A DNA stretch of 5,105 nt from Mollicutes bacterium (GCA_012510695.1 JAAZHN010000002.1:1-5105), one strand, 5' to 3'; counted from the first letter of the stretch, positions 1 through 5,105 are shown. Notes: generated by a model from the sequence alone, not told the origin. A program made the numbers and translations.

Positions 1-42
1 AATTTCTACTTTCTTTTTTCCTGTTAATTGTTTATAATTCAT
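1..42 (-). CDS. Start of an unidentified gene (first 14 codons only)
   Basis: An ATG at 42-40 opens a frame that runs off the left edge of the window and reads MNYKQLTGKKKVEI. The start is supported by a full Shine-Dalgarno, AAGGAGG (56-50), with 7 nt between GGAGG and the ATG, and by a purine-rich coding strand typical of this genome. The N-terminus is hydrophilic and basic, so a cytoplasmic protein is likely, but 14 residues are too few to name a family. It lies downstream of tRNA-Thr on the same strand, with a terminator (107-82) between them. I see no convincing promoter after that terminator, so expression may depend on read-through. A hairpin at 44-71 fits a plus-strand terminator better than a minus-strand element, which leaves a small chance that this start is accidental. 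Confidence 0.6.
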   Translation of the reverse strand, partial: MNYKQLTGKKKVEI

Positions 43-43
43 T

Positions 44-71
44 AAGAGTCCTCCTTGCTGGGTGGGCTCTT
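44..71. promoter_or_regulatory. Hairpin overlapping the ribosome-binding site of the leftmost gene, or a plus-strand terminator
   Basis: Arms 44-51 and 64-71 pair (AAGAGTCC with GGGCTCTT), followed by an inner pairing of 53-55 with 60-62 and a TGCT loop. On the minus strand this folds the GGAGG of the ribosome-binding site (54-50) against CCACC (65-61), which could hide it from ribosomes. Read on the plus strand, the pairs 49-66 and 55-60 become U-G wobbles instead of C-A mismatches, and the hairpin is followed by TTTTATTTTAT (70-80). That is the form of an intrinsic terminator for a transcript arriving from the left. The two readings cannot be separated from this window. Confidence 0.45.
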
Positions 72-81
72 TTATTTTATC

Positions 82-107
82 AAAAAACCACACCTTGTGG
101 TGCGGTT
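82..107 (-). terminator. Intrinsic terminator after tRNA-Thr
   Basis: On the minus strand the arms AACCGCACC (107-99) and GGTGTGGTT (94-86) form a 9-bp stem with one G-U pair and an ACAA loop. A run of six U (87-82) overlaps the base of the stem and continues past it. The wobble at 103/90 pairs only in minus-strand RNA (it is A-C on the plus strand), so the element belongs to minus-strand transcription. It most likely ends the tRNA transcript. Because the next gene starts only 40 nt further on, it could also act as a leader attenuator for that gene. Confidence 0.75.
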
Positions 108-123
108 GAATTTACAATTTAGG

Positions 124-149
124 AAAACAATATGAAAACATATTGTTTT
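124..149. terminator. AT-rich perfect hairpin, weak terminator or tRNA trailer structure
   Basis: AAAACAATATG (124-134) and CATATTGTTTT (139-149) are perfect inverted arms of 11 bp with a 4-nt loop (AAAA on plus, UUUU on minus). It begins 10 nt past the end of the tRNA. The stem has only two G-C pairs and the U run is part of the arm, so it would be a weak terminator at best, possible in either direction. It may instead mark or protect the 3' trailer of the tRNA precursor. The stronger terminator at 107-82 follows. Confidence 0.4.
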
Positions 150-159
150 AAAGGTAAAA

Positions 160-233
160 TGGTGCCGATTAACAGAATCGAACTGTTGATTGAACCTTAC
201 CATGGTCCTGTTATACCACTTAACTAAATCGGC
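160..233 (-). tRNA. tRNA-Thr (anticodon GGU)
   Basis: The 74-nt minus-strand sequence folds as a complete cloverleaf. The acceptor stem is GCCGATT/AATCGGC, the D-arm GTTA-AGTGGTA-TAAC, the anticodon arm GGACC-ATGGTAA-GGTTC, the variable loop AATC, and the T-arm AACAG-TTCGATT-CTGTT, followed by discriminator A and an encoded CCA (162-160). The anticodon GGT lies at 201-199 after U33 and reads ACC and ACU. G1-C72, C2-G71 and anticodon G35/U36 match the known bacterial threonine identity elements. Slightly unusual points are a short D-arm, a G-U pair inside the anticodon stem and A at position 32, where a pyrimidine is usual. None of these suggests a pseudogene. Confidence 0.95.
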
Positions 234-241
234 TTATCTAT

Positions 242-247
242 ATTATA
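242..247 (-). promoter_or_regulatory. -10 box (TATAAT) of the tRNA-Thr promoter
   Basis: A perfect TATAAT lies at 247-242 on the minus strand, 8 nt before the first base of the mature tRNA, so transcription would start almost at the mature 5' end. The matching -35 position (about 265-270) falls inside the terminator hairpin of the upstream surface gene and reads TATTAA, a poor match to TTGACA. There is no proper TGn extension. The call rests on the perfect -10 and on its place between a terminator and a tRNA. Confidence 0.5.
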
Positions 248-248
248 C

Positions 249-281
249 AAAAAAATAAGAGTAATTAATACTCTTATTTTT
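249..281 (-). terminator. Intrinsic terminator of the surface-protein gene pair
   Basis: AAAAATAAGAGTA (251-263) and TACTCTTATTTTT (269-281) are perfect 13-bp arms around a 5-nt loop. On the minus strand the hairpin starts one base after the TAA stop (285-283) of the 1474-residue gene and runs into seven U (255-249). It ends that transcript and separates it from the tRNA. The symmetry would also allow weak termination on the plus strand, but no plus-strand gene is seen. Confidence 0.85.
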
Positions 282-282
282 C

Positions 283-3200
283 TTATTCGTTTTCTGTCTT
301 ATCTCCTGTTGGTGGATTTTTCTCAGTAGGTGTTTTTGGTTTTATTTCAAAAGTATCCTTCTCTGGATCATAGACTCGCCATTTAGAACGGATTTCTGCT
401 AATTTTTCTGGCACGACGTATTTTTCTAAAAATTTACTTGCACAATCATTACCATCAGAATTACACTTTAGCTCAAACTTAGCATAATTATTAGTTTTAT
501 TTAACTCTCTAATCTCTTTAATTTTTTCTCCTGTTAGAGTAATTGAGAAATCAGGTTCTCCTAAATATATACTATCACCATCATTTGTAATTTTCTTAAT
601 TGCTGCTTCTCCTTCTTTTGAGTCCCAGTTTGTACCTAAGTCTCTACCTGTCGGATTAATATTAGCGTTTTCTATTACTCTGGCAAAGATTTTATAACTT
701 GTATCTTTAATCTCACCAAGACCAGGTGTGGTTTTTTCAAAACACTTTTCATCATTTGGTAAACAGTAAATTATATTTTCTTCACATTTAGGTGTGTGAC
801 AAAATATTTGATTGCCTACAAAGTAATTACATTCATATACTGTTCCATCATTTAATGATGAGAATTTAGGCAGTAATCTATTTTGTTTTCCTAATTTTAT
901 TAATTCAAAACTATAATTGTATTTTCCAGCTCTAGTCATGATACTGACTGGTAATCCAAAACCAATATAATTTAATGCATTATCAGAAACAGCCGCCATA
1001 TAATCAGGTCGATTTTTAGTTGTTACATCTCCTGTAGGTTTAACACTATATATTTCTGCACCTACACCATAACCTATTTCTGCTTTAGCTCTATTAACAG
1101 CATTATCATAAAATGTTATTTCCATAGTTTCTGTTTTATGTTCAGTTGTATATCCTGTACCAGTAGAGTCAGATAGTACTGTTTTTATTTCCTCAATAAA
1201 TACTGGCAACTTCATCTTTGTAACTTTGTTATTGTTACAATCCATTCCTTCAGCAGAGTGAGCACAATATTCAAGAGCAGAAGTTTCTGGTTTTAATTCA
1301 GTTTTAGGAATAAGTTTAATCTTGCTTACAACTTCTTTGAATTTAGGGTTTGTTCTTGACATTTCATCATAAACAAATCCTTCAACTTGTGGCATATCTG
1401 TATCTGTGTATAAGTTTTCAAATGAATGACAAACAGAATATGATTCAATAGCCTTTTTGATTGATCTTACTTTAGTGAAATATTCTAATTTCATTGTTTC
1501 AGCCTTTTCTATTTCTGCTTGAATTTCTTTTGAAAGTGTTAATAACACTTTTTCTAATTTATTTAAACAAAGTTCGATATCAGGCCCTAGATTTTCACCC
1601 GGATCATCCGTTCCGCCTCCACCACCACCACCACCACATGGAGCAGCAGATCTTGTATACGTAACTTTTTCACATAGAACATTATTTTTATAACCATAAA
1701 CATAGGCTGTTCTCTCATTCATGCTAGAAGTAAGTGATTCAGCAAATTTATATCTTACAGAGATTGTCTCATCTAAGCACGTTTTATTAGTTTTATTTAA
1801 TAATTCTTTATGAGATACCGTCCAATTAGTATACTGATTAGTATTACTAATATAAGGATTATCTTCTTTCGCTATTTTTGTATCTTCACAGTACCTAGTT
1901 TCTACTTTATGAGTTTTACCTTTAACATATCTCCAATATTTACCTGTATATATTTTTTCTTCTAAAACATCAAGATTCTCAACACCCATTTCCTTTTTTA
2001 GTTCATCTTGCATTTCTGAAAGGGACATTTTGTCAACATATTCGCCTATTCTTGGATCGATTAAATCAACTGCTGGTTTGCTCTCACTTGGTTTTTTAGA
2101 ATCTTGTGAAGGAGTTGACGGAGTTTTCTTTCCTTCATCATCCCCCATAACTAAATAGGTATTTGAATTATTTGAATTAAAACTTCCACTGTTAGATGAC
2201 TTTGCTGTTAGAGTACAGAAGAAATCACCATCCCAGTCCATATAGTAAGTTTCTAAGTAATTACCACCAAACAACACACTTCCAACTTTTATATTTCTAT
2301 TTGGTGTACATTTAGGTTGTATTGATGTGTCAATAAAATATCTTTGACCTGTTTCATCATAAATGTGATGATCATTATAATGAAATTGTGATTTTATTAC
2401 ACCGAAAAAGTTAGCTTTAGATGGAATTGCAGCATTATACATTTTCTTCGTTCCGTTTGCTGTTTCAAAGTTTACTGTAACATATAGAGTGTAAAGTTTG
2501 TTTTTATCGGCAAAGTCCGCTTTAACATTACAATTTATATCACCTGTTACATCATAGAATATTATTTTACCAGCTGAAAATTGACGTTCTGAATAAGTTC
2601 CTTTACAATCCATCTTCCCAAAATCTAATCTAACTGGAGTATTATCAATTTTTACTCCGTTGTAATCTACTGGAACTTCGATTATTAAACGACCATTAAC
2701 ATCTTTTGATGAACCATTAAAATAAGGATCGGGAGTATGGCCATTGATTGTGATATTTGCACTATATGTTCCACTTGGTTCGCCATCAATTAAATAAATA
2801 GAACATTCTAGAGCAGACTTAATATCAGTAACTGTTGCAACATTATTATTGACAGTTATATTCCCAAATTTTCCTGCAGGAAGGCATTCAACTTTAGATA
2901 TTGCTTCTTGTGAGTGATTAAATATTACTTCCTGAGTTGAAGTTTTAGGATTTAATGTTGTATTAATAGTGCCATTTATTGTTGCAGTGCTGTTTTTAAT
3001 ATAAGAATATTTTACTGAGAATGAGTTCGCAGGAACTTTTTCTGTTGTTCCAACATTACAAACAACATTACTTGTAACATTATTAATTATTAGTTCTTTT
3101 CCGTTAATTAATGAAATATCTTTATCACTAACCCCACTACAACTAATATTTTCTCTTTTTATTCCTTCAAAGCCAATAAATCTAGCTACTTGAATTTTTG

Positions 3201-4707
3201 TATTAGCTGTTGCAGGCGCGCTTACTTTTGATACCGAATTTAAAACGTTACCGTTTTGATCTAGGAAGTTTACTGTTACAGAATAACTTTGATCTTGTTT
3301 AATATTCATTAAGTGCGGTTTATTATAATAAATACCTATTAATATTCCTTTAATATGTTCAGACATACTTGACTCAGCTGCCTCTTCCCATTTAGAGTAT
3401 TTACAACAAATTTCACTTTCTTTATCACCGGTATAAGTACCAATATGAAACCCACCCTTTGGTATTCCAATACGATGATATGTTCCTTTACCACTTGCAA
3501 CATATGTTGAATTATTTATATTAAATTCATCCATAGTATATGAATTTACACCTATGGTTTTAATCTTATCATTTTTAGCAAGCATATTATTAATTTCATC
3601 ACTACTTAAATTATTGTCTACTACTTGATTTAAGTTGTTTTGACCTACTATTTTATTAGATACTTTACCAGTAACACAGTCTGTTTCAGATAATATCTCA
3701 AATATTTTTTCAGAGTTTTTCTTTACTTTCTCTATAGATTTATAATATGTAGTTATTGCATCATATGCTTCTTTATAATATCCGCCAGTTATACTAGCTG
3801 TTGTAATTGATTTAATATTGTCTTTATTATAAGCTTTTCCATATAAATCTGTTGTCAATTTACCAATATCTGTTTTATAAATACAAGTTCTATATTGACG
3901 AATATGAGGTAAATTATTTAATGTTTCCTCACCTAAAGAAAATGGTTTGTACTCAAAATATTGACCAGAACCAATTCTAAATCCAGTCTTTGGATTATAA
4001 CCATATCCTTGGTAATAAGTTTCAGAGTCTTCTTTGCAGTATACACTACAGTATGGATTATTAGAAAAAACTGCTTGTTCAAACGTTTCTCCTGATGCTT
4101 TCTTTTTTGTTACACAAGCATATATGTTATTAGAAACTCCTTTTTCTCCACCTTCATAAATGTAACCATCATCAGCTTCACCCATACAAATATTTACATT
4201 TGTTTTATCTATACAGCCTTCTATAATTGTTACACACTTACGGTTGTATTCAATTTCACCCATTTTGGCTTTTGCATTAGGATCAGTACACTCTACAGAG
4301 GGAGAAGTAATTTCCTTAATCTCTTCTTTGTGTTCAATTTCCACCTCTACATTAGAACCACCTAAAGAAGAACCTTCACCTTCAGATCCTGTTTCAGTAC
4401 AAAATTCTTTATAGTCATTTTCAGATAACCAGTCTTTAATTTCTTCATCATCACACTCTAGTGTCAATTCAAACTGGCTTGGGGTTGAAGCCCCGTCAAT
4501 ACAAACTTTTTTGTATTGTTCATCGCCTGCTAGTTTTTGGGCTTTAGGATCATTACAGTTAACAAGTTTTTTGACCTTTTTACCGGTTTTACCTTCTGCT
4601 AAATAGCTAGGCTTAATAATACTATCTTTAGAATTATCACTAAAAACAAATGGTGTTGTTACTCCAATCAATAATAGTATTATTAAGAAGATTCCTCTTT
4701 TTTTCAT
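283..4707 (-). CDS. Very large secreted Cys-rich surface protein, unknown family
   Basis: The 1474-residue protein starts at ATG 4707-4705, preceded by AGAGGA at 4721-4716 with an 8-nt spacer. Residues 1-23 form a Sec signal peptide: basic MKKR, then a hydrophobic core, with likely cleavage after VFS. There is no lipobox cysteine. Modules seen are: three Cx17C repeats (51-158); a Cys-containing region to about 470 with CSVYC at 220-224 and a CC pair at 434-435; four tandem beta-rich repeats (about 475-836), each with two cysteines; a Ser/Pro/Lys linker (852-880); a region with cysteines 940-1024; eight glycines (1025-1032); a helical, Lys/Glu-rich segment (1041-1093); a five-cysteine cluster (1293-1322); and a polar tail with NPPTGD (1464-1469). 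The total of 38 cysteines is high for an exported Firmicute protein and suggests many disulfides. No later transmembrane segment is visible. It is translationally coupled to the upstream membrane-anchored protein. I recognise no family; adhesion or ligand binding is only a guess from the architecture. Confidence 0.9.
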   Translation of the reverse strand: MKKRGIFLIILLLIGVTTPFVFSDNSKDSIIKPSYLAEGKTGKKVKKLVNCNDPKAQKLAGDEQYKKVCIDGASTPSQFELTLECDDEEIKDWLSENDYKEFCTETGSEGEGSSLGGSNVEVEIEHKEEIKEITSPSVECTDPNAKAKMGEIEYNRKCVTIIEGCIDKTNVNICMGEADDGYIYEGGEKGVSNNIYACVTKKKASGETFEQAVFSNNPYCSVYCKEDSETYYQGYGYNPKTGFRIGSGQYFEYKPFSLGEETLNNLPHIRQYRTCIYKTDIGKLTTDLYGKAYNKDNIKSITTASITGGYYKEAYDAITTYYKSIEKVKKNSEKIFEILSETDCVTGKVSNKIVGQNNLNQVVDNNLSSDEINNMLAKNDKIKTIGVNSYTMDEFNINNSTYVASGKGTYHRIGIPKGGFHIGTYTGDKESEICCKYSKWEEAAESSMSEHIKGILIGIYYNKPHLMNIKQDQSYSVTVNFLDQNGNVLNSVSKVSAPATANTKIQVARFIGFEGIKRENISCSGVSDKDISLINGKELIINNVTSNVVCNVGTTEKVPANSFSVKYSYIKNSTATINGTINTTLNPKTSTQEVIFNHSQEAISKVECLPAGKFGNITVNNNVATVTDIKSALECSIYLIDGEPSGTYSANITINGHTPDPYFNGSSKDVNGRLIIEVPVDYNGVKIDNTPVRLDFGKMDCKGTYSERQFSAGKIIFYDVTGDINCNVKADFADKNKLYTLYVTVNFETANGTKKMYNAAIPSKANFFGVIKSQFHYNDHHIYDETGQRYFIDTSIQPKCTPNRNIKVGSVLFGGNYLETYYMDWDGDFFCTLTAKSSNSGSFNSNNSNTYLVMGDDEGKKTPSTPSQDSKKPSESKPAVDLIDPRIGEYVDKMSLSEMQDELKKEMGVENLDVLEEKIYTGKYWRYVKGKTHKVETRYCEDTKIAKEDNPYISNTNQYTNWTVSHKELLNKTNKTCLDETISVRYKFAESLTSSMNERTAYVYGYKNNVLCEKVTYTRSAAPCGGGGGGGGTDDPGENLGPDIELCLNKLEKVLLTLSKEIQAEIEKAETMKLEYFTKVRSIKKAIESYSVCHSFENLYTDTDMPQVEGFVYDEMSRTNPKFKEVVSKIKLIPKTELKPETSALEYCAHSAEGMDCNNNKVTKMKLPVFIEEIKTVLSDSTGTGYTTEHKTETMEITFYDNAVNRAKAEIGYGVGAEIYSVKPTGDVTTKNRPDYMAAVSDNALNYIGFGLPVSIMTRAGKYNYSFELIKLGKQNRLLPKFSSLNDGTVYECNYFVGNQIFCHTPKCEENIIYCLPNDEKCFEKTTPGLGEIKDTSYKIFARVIENANINPTGRDLGTNWDSKEGEAAIKKITNDGDSIYLGEPDFSITLTGEKIKEIRELNKTNNYAKFELKCNSDGNDCASKFLEKYVVPEKLAEIRSKWRVYDPEKDTFEIKPKTPTEKNPPTGDKTENE
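304..321 (-). other. Sortase-like NPPTGD motif without a membrane anchor (residues 1464-1469)
   Basis: The protein ends in a Pro/Thr/Lys/Glu tail containing N-P-P-T-G-D, followed by only five polar residues (KTENE) and the stop. NPxTG-type sequences are known sortase recognition motifs, but they need a following hydrophobic helix and basic tail to hold the substrate. Here the transcription terminator begins one base after the stop, so no such helix can be encoded downstream in any frame. The motif may be a relic, a chance match in a proline-rich tail, or part of a signal that works without an anchor. Confidence 0.4.
742..831 (-). other. Five-cysteine cluster in the C-terminal module (residues 1293-1322)
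   Basis: Cysteines at 1293, 1303, 1308, 1315 and 1322 give the spacing C-x9-C-x4-C-x6-C-x6-C within 30 residues, the densest cysteine patch of the protein. Aromatic and charged residues lie between them. The pattern looks like a small disulfide-knotted subdomain. A metal site is possible, but the extracellular location makes disulfides more likely. A separate pair follows at 1415 and 1422 (Cx6C). Confidence 0.5.
1429..1587 (-). other. Predicted helical, possibly coiled-coil segment (residues 1041-1093)
   Basis: This stretch is rich in Leu, Ile, Lys and Glu, with hydrophobic residues spaced three to four apart (for example LNKLEKVLLTLSKEI). It contains no glycine or proline after residue 1042. 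It is bounded by cysteines 1047 and 1093, which could staple the ends of a helical hairpin. It follows the glycine hinge and differs clearly from the beta-rich middle of the protein. Judged by eye from heptad-like spacing, without a coiled-coil score. Confidence 0.45.
1612..1635 (-). repeat. Eight-glycine tract with a (GGT)5 microsatellite
   Basis: Codons 1025-1032 are GGT five times, then GGA, GGC, GGA, giving eight glycines directly after Cys1024 and before an acidic TDDPGE stretch. This is a flexible hinge between the middle and C-terminal parts of the protein. The pure trinucleotide run could change length by replication slippage without shifting the reading frame, so hinge length may vary between strains. 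Confidence 0.85.
2200..3285 (-). repeat. Four tandem beta-rich repeats with paired cysteines (residues 475-836)
   Basis: Four diverged units begin with similar strands, YSVTVNF (475), FSVKYSY (563), YSANITI (648) and LYVTVNF (741), spaced 88, 85 and 93 residues apart. Each has one cysteine pair: 523/550, 608/635, 701/726 and 800/831. The second cysteine sits at the end of a shared pattern, roughly hydrophobic strand, then V/Y-x-x-(G/S/N/D)-hydrophobic-x-C, followed by a short hydrophobic strand. The alternating polar/hydrophobic pattern points to small beta-sandwich or beta-grasp domains stacked as a stalk. The first strand (TVNFLDQNGNVL) resembles the opening of MucBP-like surface domains, but I cannot confirm a family. 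Confidence 0.65.
4234..4557 (-). repeat. Three N-terminal Cx17C repeats (residues 51-69, 85-103, 140-158)
   Basis: Each copy is C-x-D-x11-Y-x3-C with exactly 17 residues between the cysteines: C51/D53/Y65/C69, C85/D87/Y99/C103 and C140/D142/Y154/C158. Copies 1 and 3 are closest and also share Pro (+3), Ala (+5) and Gly (+10). Copy 2 has lost these but keeps the spacing. Ser/Gly/Glu-rich linkers separate them. The exact spacing suggests small disulfide-closed modules, probably helical, near the mature N-terminus. DNA coordinates are 4557-4501, 4455-4399 and 4290-4234. Confidence 0.75.
4639..4707 (-). other. Sec signal peptide of the large surface protein
   Basis: Residues 1-23 show a basic start (MKKR), a hydrophobic core of about 15 residues, and VFS before Asp24, which fits signal peptidase I cleavage (small residue at -1, Val at -3). 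No cysteine lies near the cleavage site, so this is not a lipoprotein. With no later transmembrane helix, the protein should be fully exported. Confidence 0.85.
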
Positions 4708-4721
4708 TAAATCATTCCTCT
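4705..4721 (-). promoter_or_regulatory. Overlapping stop/start (TAATG) with ribosome-binding site
   Basis: The upstream stop TAA (4709-4707) shares its last A with the ATG (4707-4705) of the 1474-residue gene. AGAGGA at 4721-4716 lies within the last codons of the upstream gene and is 8 nt from the ATG. This arrangement usually gives translational coupling by re-initiation, so the two proteins are expected to be made together in a set ratio. Confidence 0.9.
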
Positions 4722-5105
4722 TTCTTTTAGATCTTTACGTTCTATATATTTCTTAATTATAATTATAATTAATGTTAATATAAGAAATACTATGAAGATT
4801 ATTATTAAAAATTTTGAATTATTTTTATTATTAATCACTTGCACTTCTTTATTTGATGACGATACTGCATTCGAACTACTTGCTTTTTCCTTACAAATAA
4901 CCGGCTCATCAGAATAAAGCAATTCCTTGCAACATTTATCTTCAGGATTAGTTTGACAATAATCACTATCAGCATTTAAATTATACTTCGGTATAATAAT
5001 CTCAATATTCCTAAGAGGATCATTACTACATTGCCTATCAGATAAATATATTGAATATATTTTGCTAGTTATTTTATTATAATCGTATACTTTGAAGTTT
5101 AAGAC
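4707..5105 (-). CDS. C-terminal part of a membrane-anchored surface protein, unknown family (partial)
   Basis: The frame is open from the right edge (5105) to the TAA at 4709-4707, giving 132 residues of a gene that starts outside the window. A TTG at 4922 could be taken as a start, but it has no properly spaced ribosome-binding site and the frame runs straight through it in coding-like sequence with cysteines, so it is an internal Leu. Counting from the window edge, residues 1-74 are extracellular in character with five cysteines (26, 50, 58, 59, 71) and the motif TNPEDKCC. Residues 75-98 form a Ser/Asn linker, 99-117 an Ile/Leu/Phe transmembrane helix (4811-4755), and 118-132 a Lys/Arg/Glu tail that should stay in the cytoplasm. 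This topology suggests a single-pass anchor protein that may hold the coupled, anchorless downstream protein at the surface. I do not recognise the family. Confidence 0.85.
   Translation of the reverse strand, partial: VLNFKVYDYNKITSKIYSIYLSDRQCSNDPLRNIEIIIPKYNLNADSDYCQTNPEDKCCKELLYSDEPVICKEKASSSNAVSSSNKEVQVINNKNNSKFLIIIFIVFLILTLIIIIIKKYIERKDLKERGMI
4755..4811 (-). other. Transmembrane helix of the upstream partial protein
   Basis: Nineteen consecutive residues are almost all Ile, Leu, Phe and Val, with one Thr, between a polar Asn/Ser/Lys stretch and KKYIERKDLKER. The positive-inside rule places the basic end in the cytoplasm. The Ile codons (ATT/ATA) create a low-complexity AT repeat at the DNA level here, which is a by-product of the protein sequence and not a separate element. 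Confidence 0.9.

Noticed and set aside
44..107. T-box riboswitch, suggested by GGGTGG on the plus strand and ACCGC on the minus strand
   Set aside because: The conserved AGGGUGGNACCGCG string is absent on either strand, and there is no stem I or specifier region in the available space.
3..119. Open plus-strand frame across the left intergenic region
   Set aside because: It crosses two hairpins and the tRNA trailer, has no ribosome-binding site with a start, and lies opposite a minus-strand start with a full AAGGAGG.
160..233. tRNA gene as an integration site for a mobile island
   Set aside because: I see no second copy of the tRNA 3' end, no integrase, and the surface genes lie on the 5' side of the tRNA, while most islands insert at the 3' end.
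2161..2179. Tandem 9-base repeat ATTTGAATT
   Set aside because: Only two copies, encoding an Asn/Ser linker (NSNNSN). It is explained by low-complexity coding sequence.
4750..4775. Palindromic AT repeat that might be an operator or origin element
   Set aside because: It is made by ATT/ATA isoleucine codons of a transmembrane helix inside a coding region.
4920..4922. TTG start codon for a 71-residue membrane protein
   Set aside because: The frame is open upstream to the window edge, the upstream sequence is protein-like, and the nearest purine-rich motif is too close to the TTG.
283..5105. Mycoplasma-type genetic code (TGA as tryptophan)
   Set aside because: The tryptophan codons checked are TGG, and no in-frame TGA occurs in about 1,600 codons, so the standard bacterial code fits.

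Overview
The window comes from an AT-rich bacterium that uses the standard stop codons. The clearest signs are strong AAGGAGG/AGAGGA ribosome-binding sites, U-tract terminators, a tRNA with an encoded CCA tail, Ile/Lys/Asn-rich proteins, TGG for the tryptophans checked, and no in-frame TGA across about 1,600 codons. This fits a low-GC Firmicute of the Bacilli type, such as an uncultured gut lineage. A code-4 Mollicute is unlikely. The exact taxon is inference. Every gene I can support lies on the minus strand, so transcription runs from position 5105 toward 1.

Layout in transcription order: (1) 5105-4707, the last 132 codons of a larger surface protein with an extracellular Cys-containing part, a Ser/Asn-rich linker, one transmembrane helix and a basic cytoplasmic tail. 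(2) 4707-283, a 1474-residue secreted protein that begins inside the stop codon of the first gene (TAATG). It has a signal peptide, 38 cysteines, three Cx17C repeats near the N-terminus, four tandem beta-rich repeats of about 85-93 residues in the middle, a linker, an eight-glycine hinge, a helical segment and a five-cysteine cluster near the C-terminus. It ends in a sortase-like NPPTGD sequence without the hydrophobic anchor that normally follows. (3) 281-249, an intrinsic terminator that closes this two-gene unit. (4) 247-242, a perfect TATAAT for the next gene, tRNA-Thr(GGU), at 233-160. (5) 159-43, a short spacer with an AT-rich hairpin, a U-tract terminator and a third hairpin that overlaps a ribosome-binding site. 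(6) 42-1, the first 14 codons of a gene leaving the window.

The main interest is the coupled pair of surface genes. I recognise no named family in either. The simplest working model, which is inference, is a membrane-anchored partner made together with a very large, disulfide-rich exported protein that has no anchor of its own. The two would form a cell-surface complex, perhaps for adhesion or binding. Nothing in the sequence shows an enzymatic active site.
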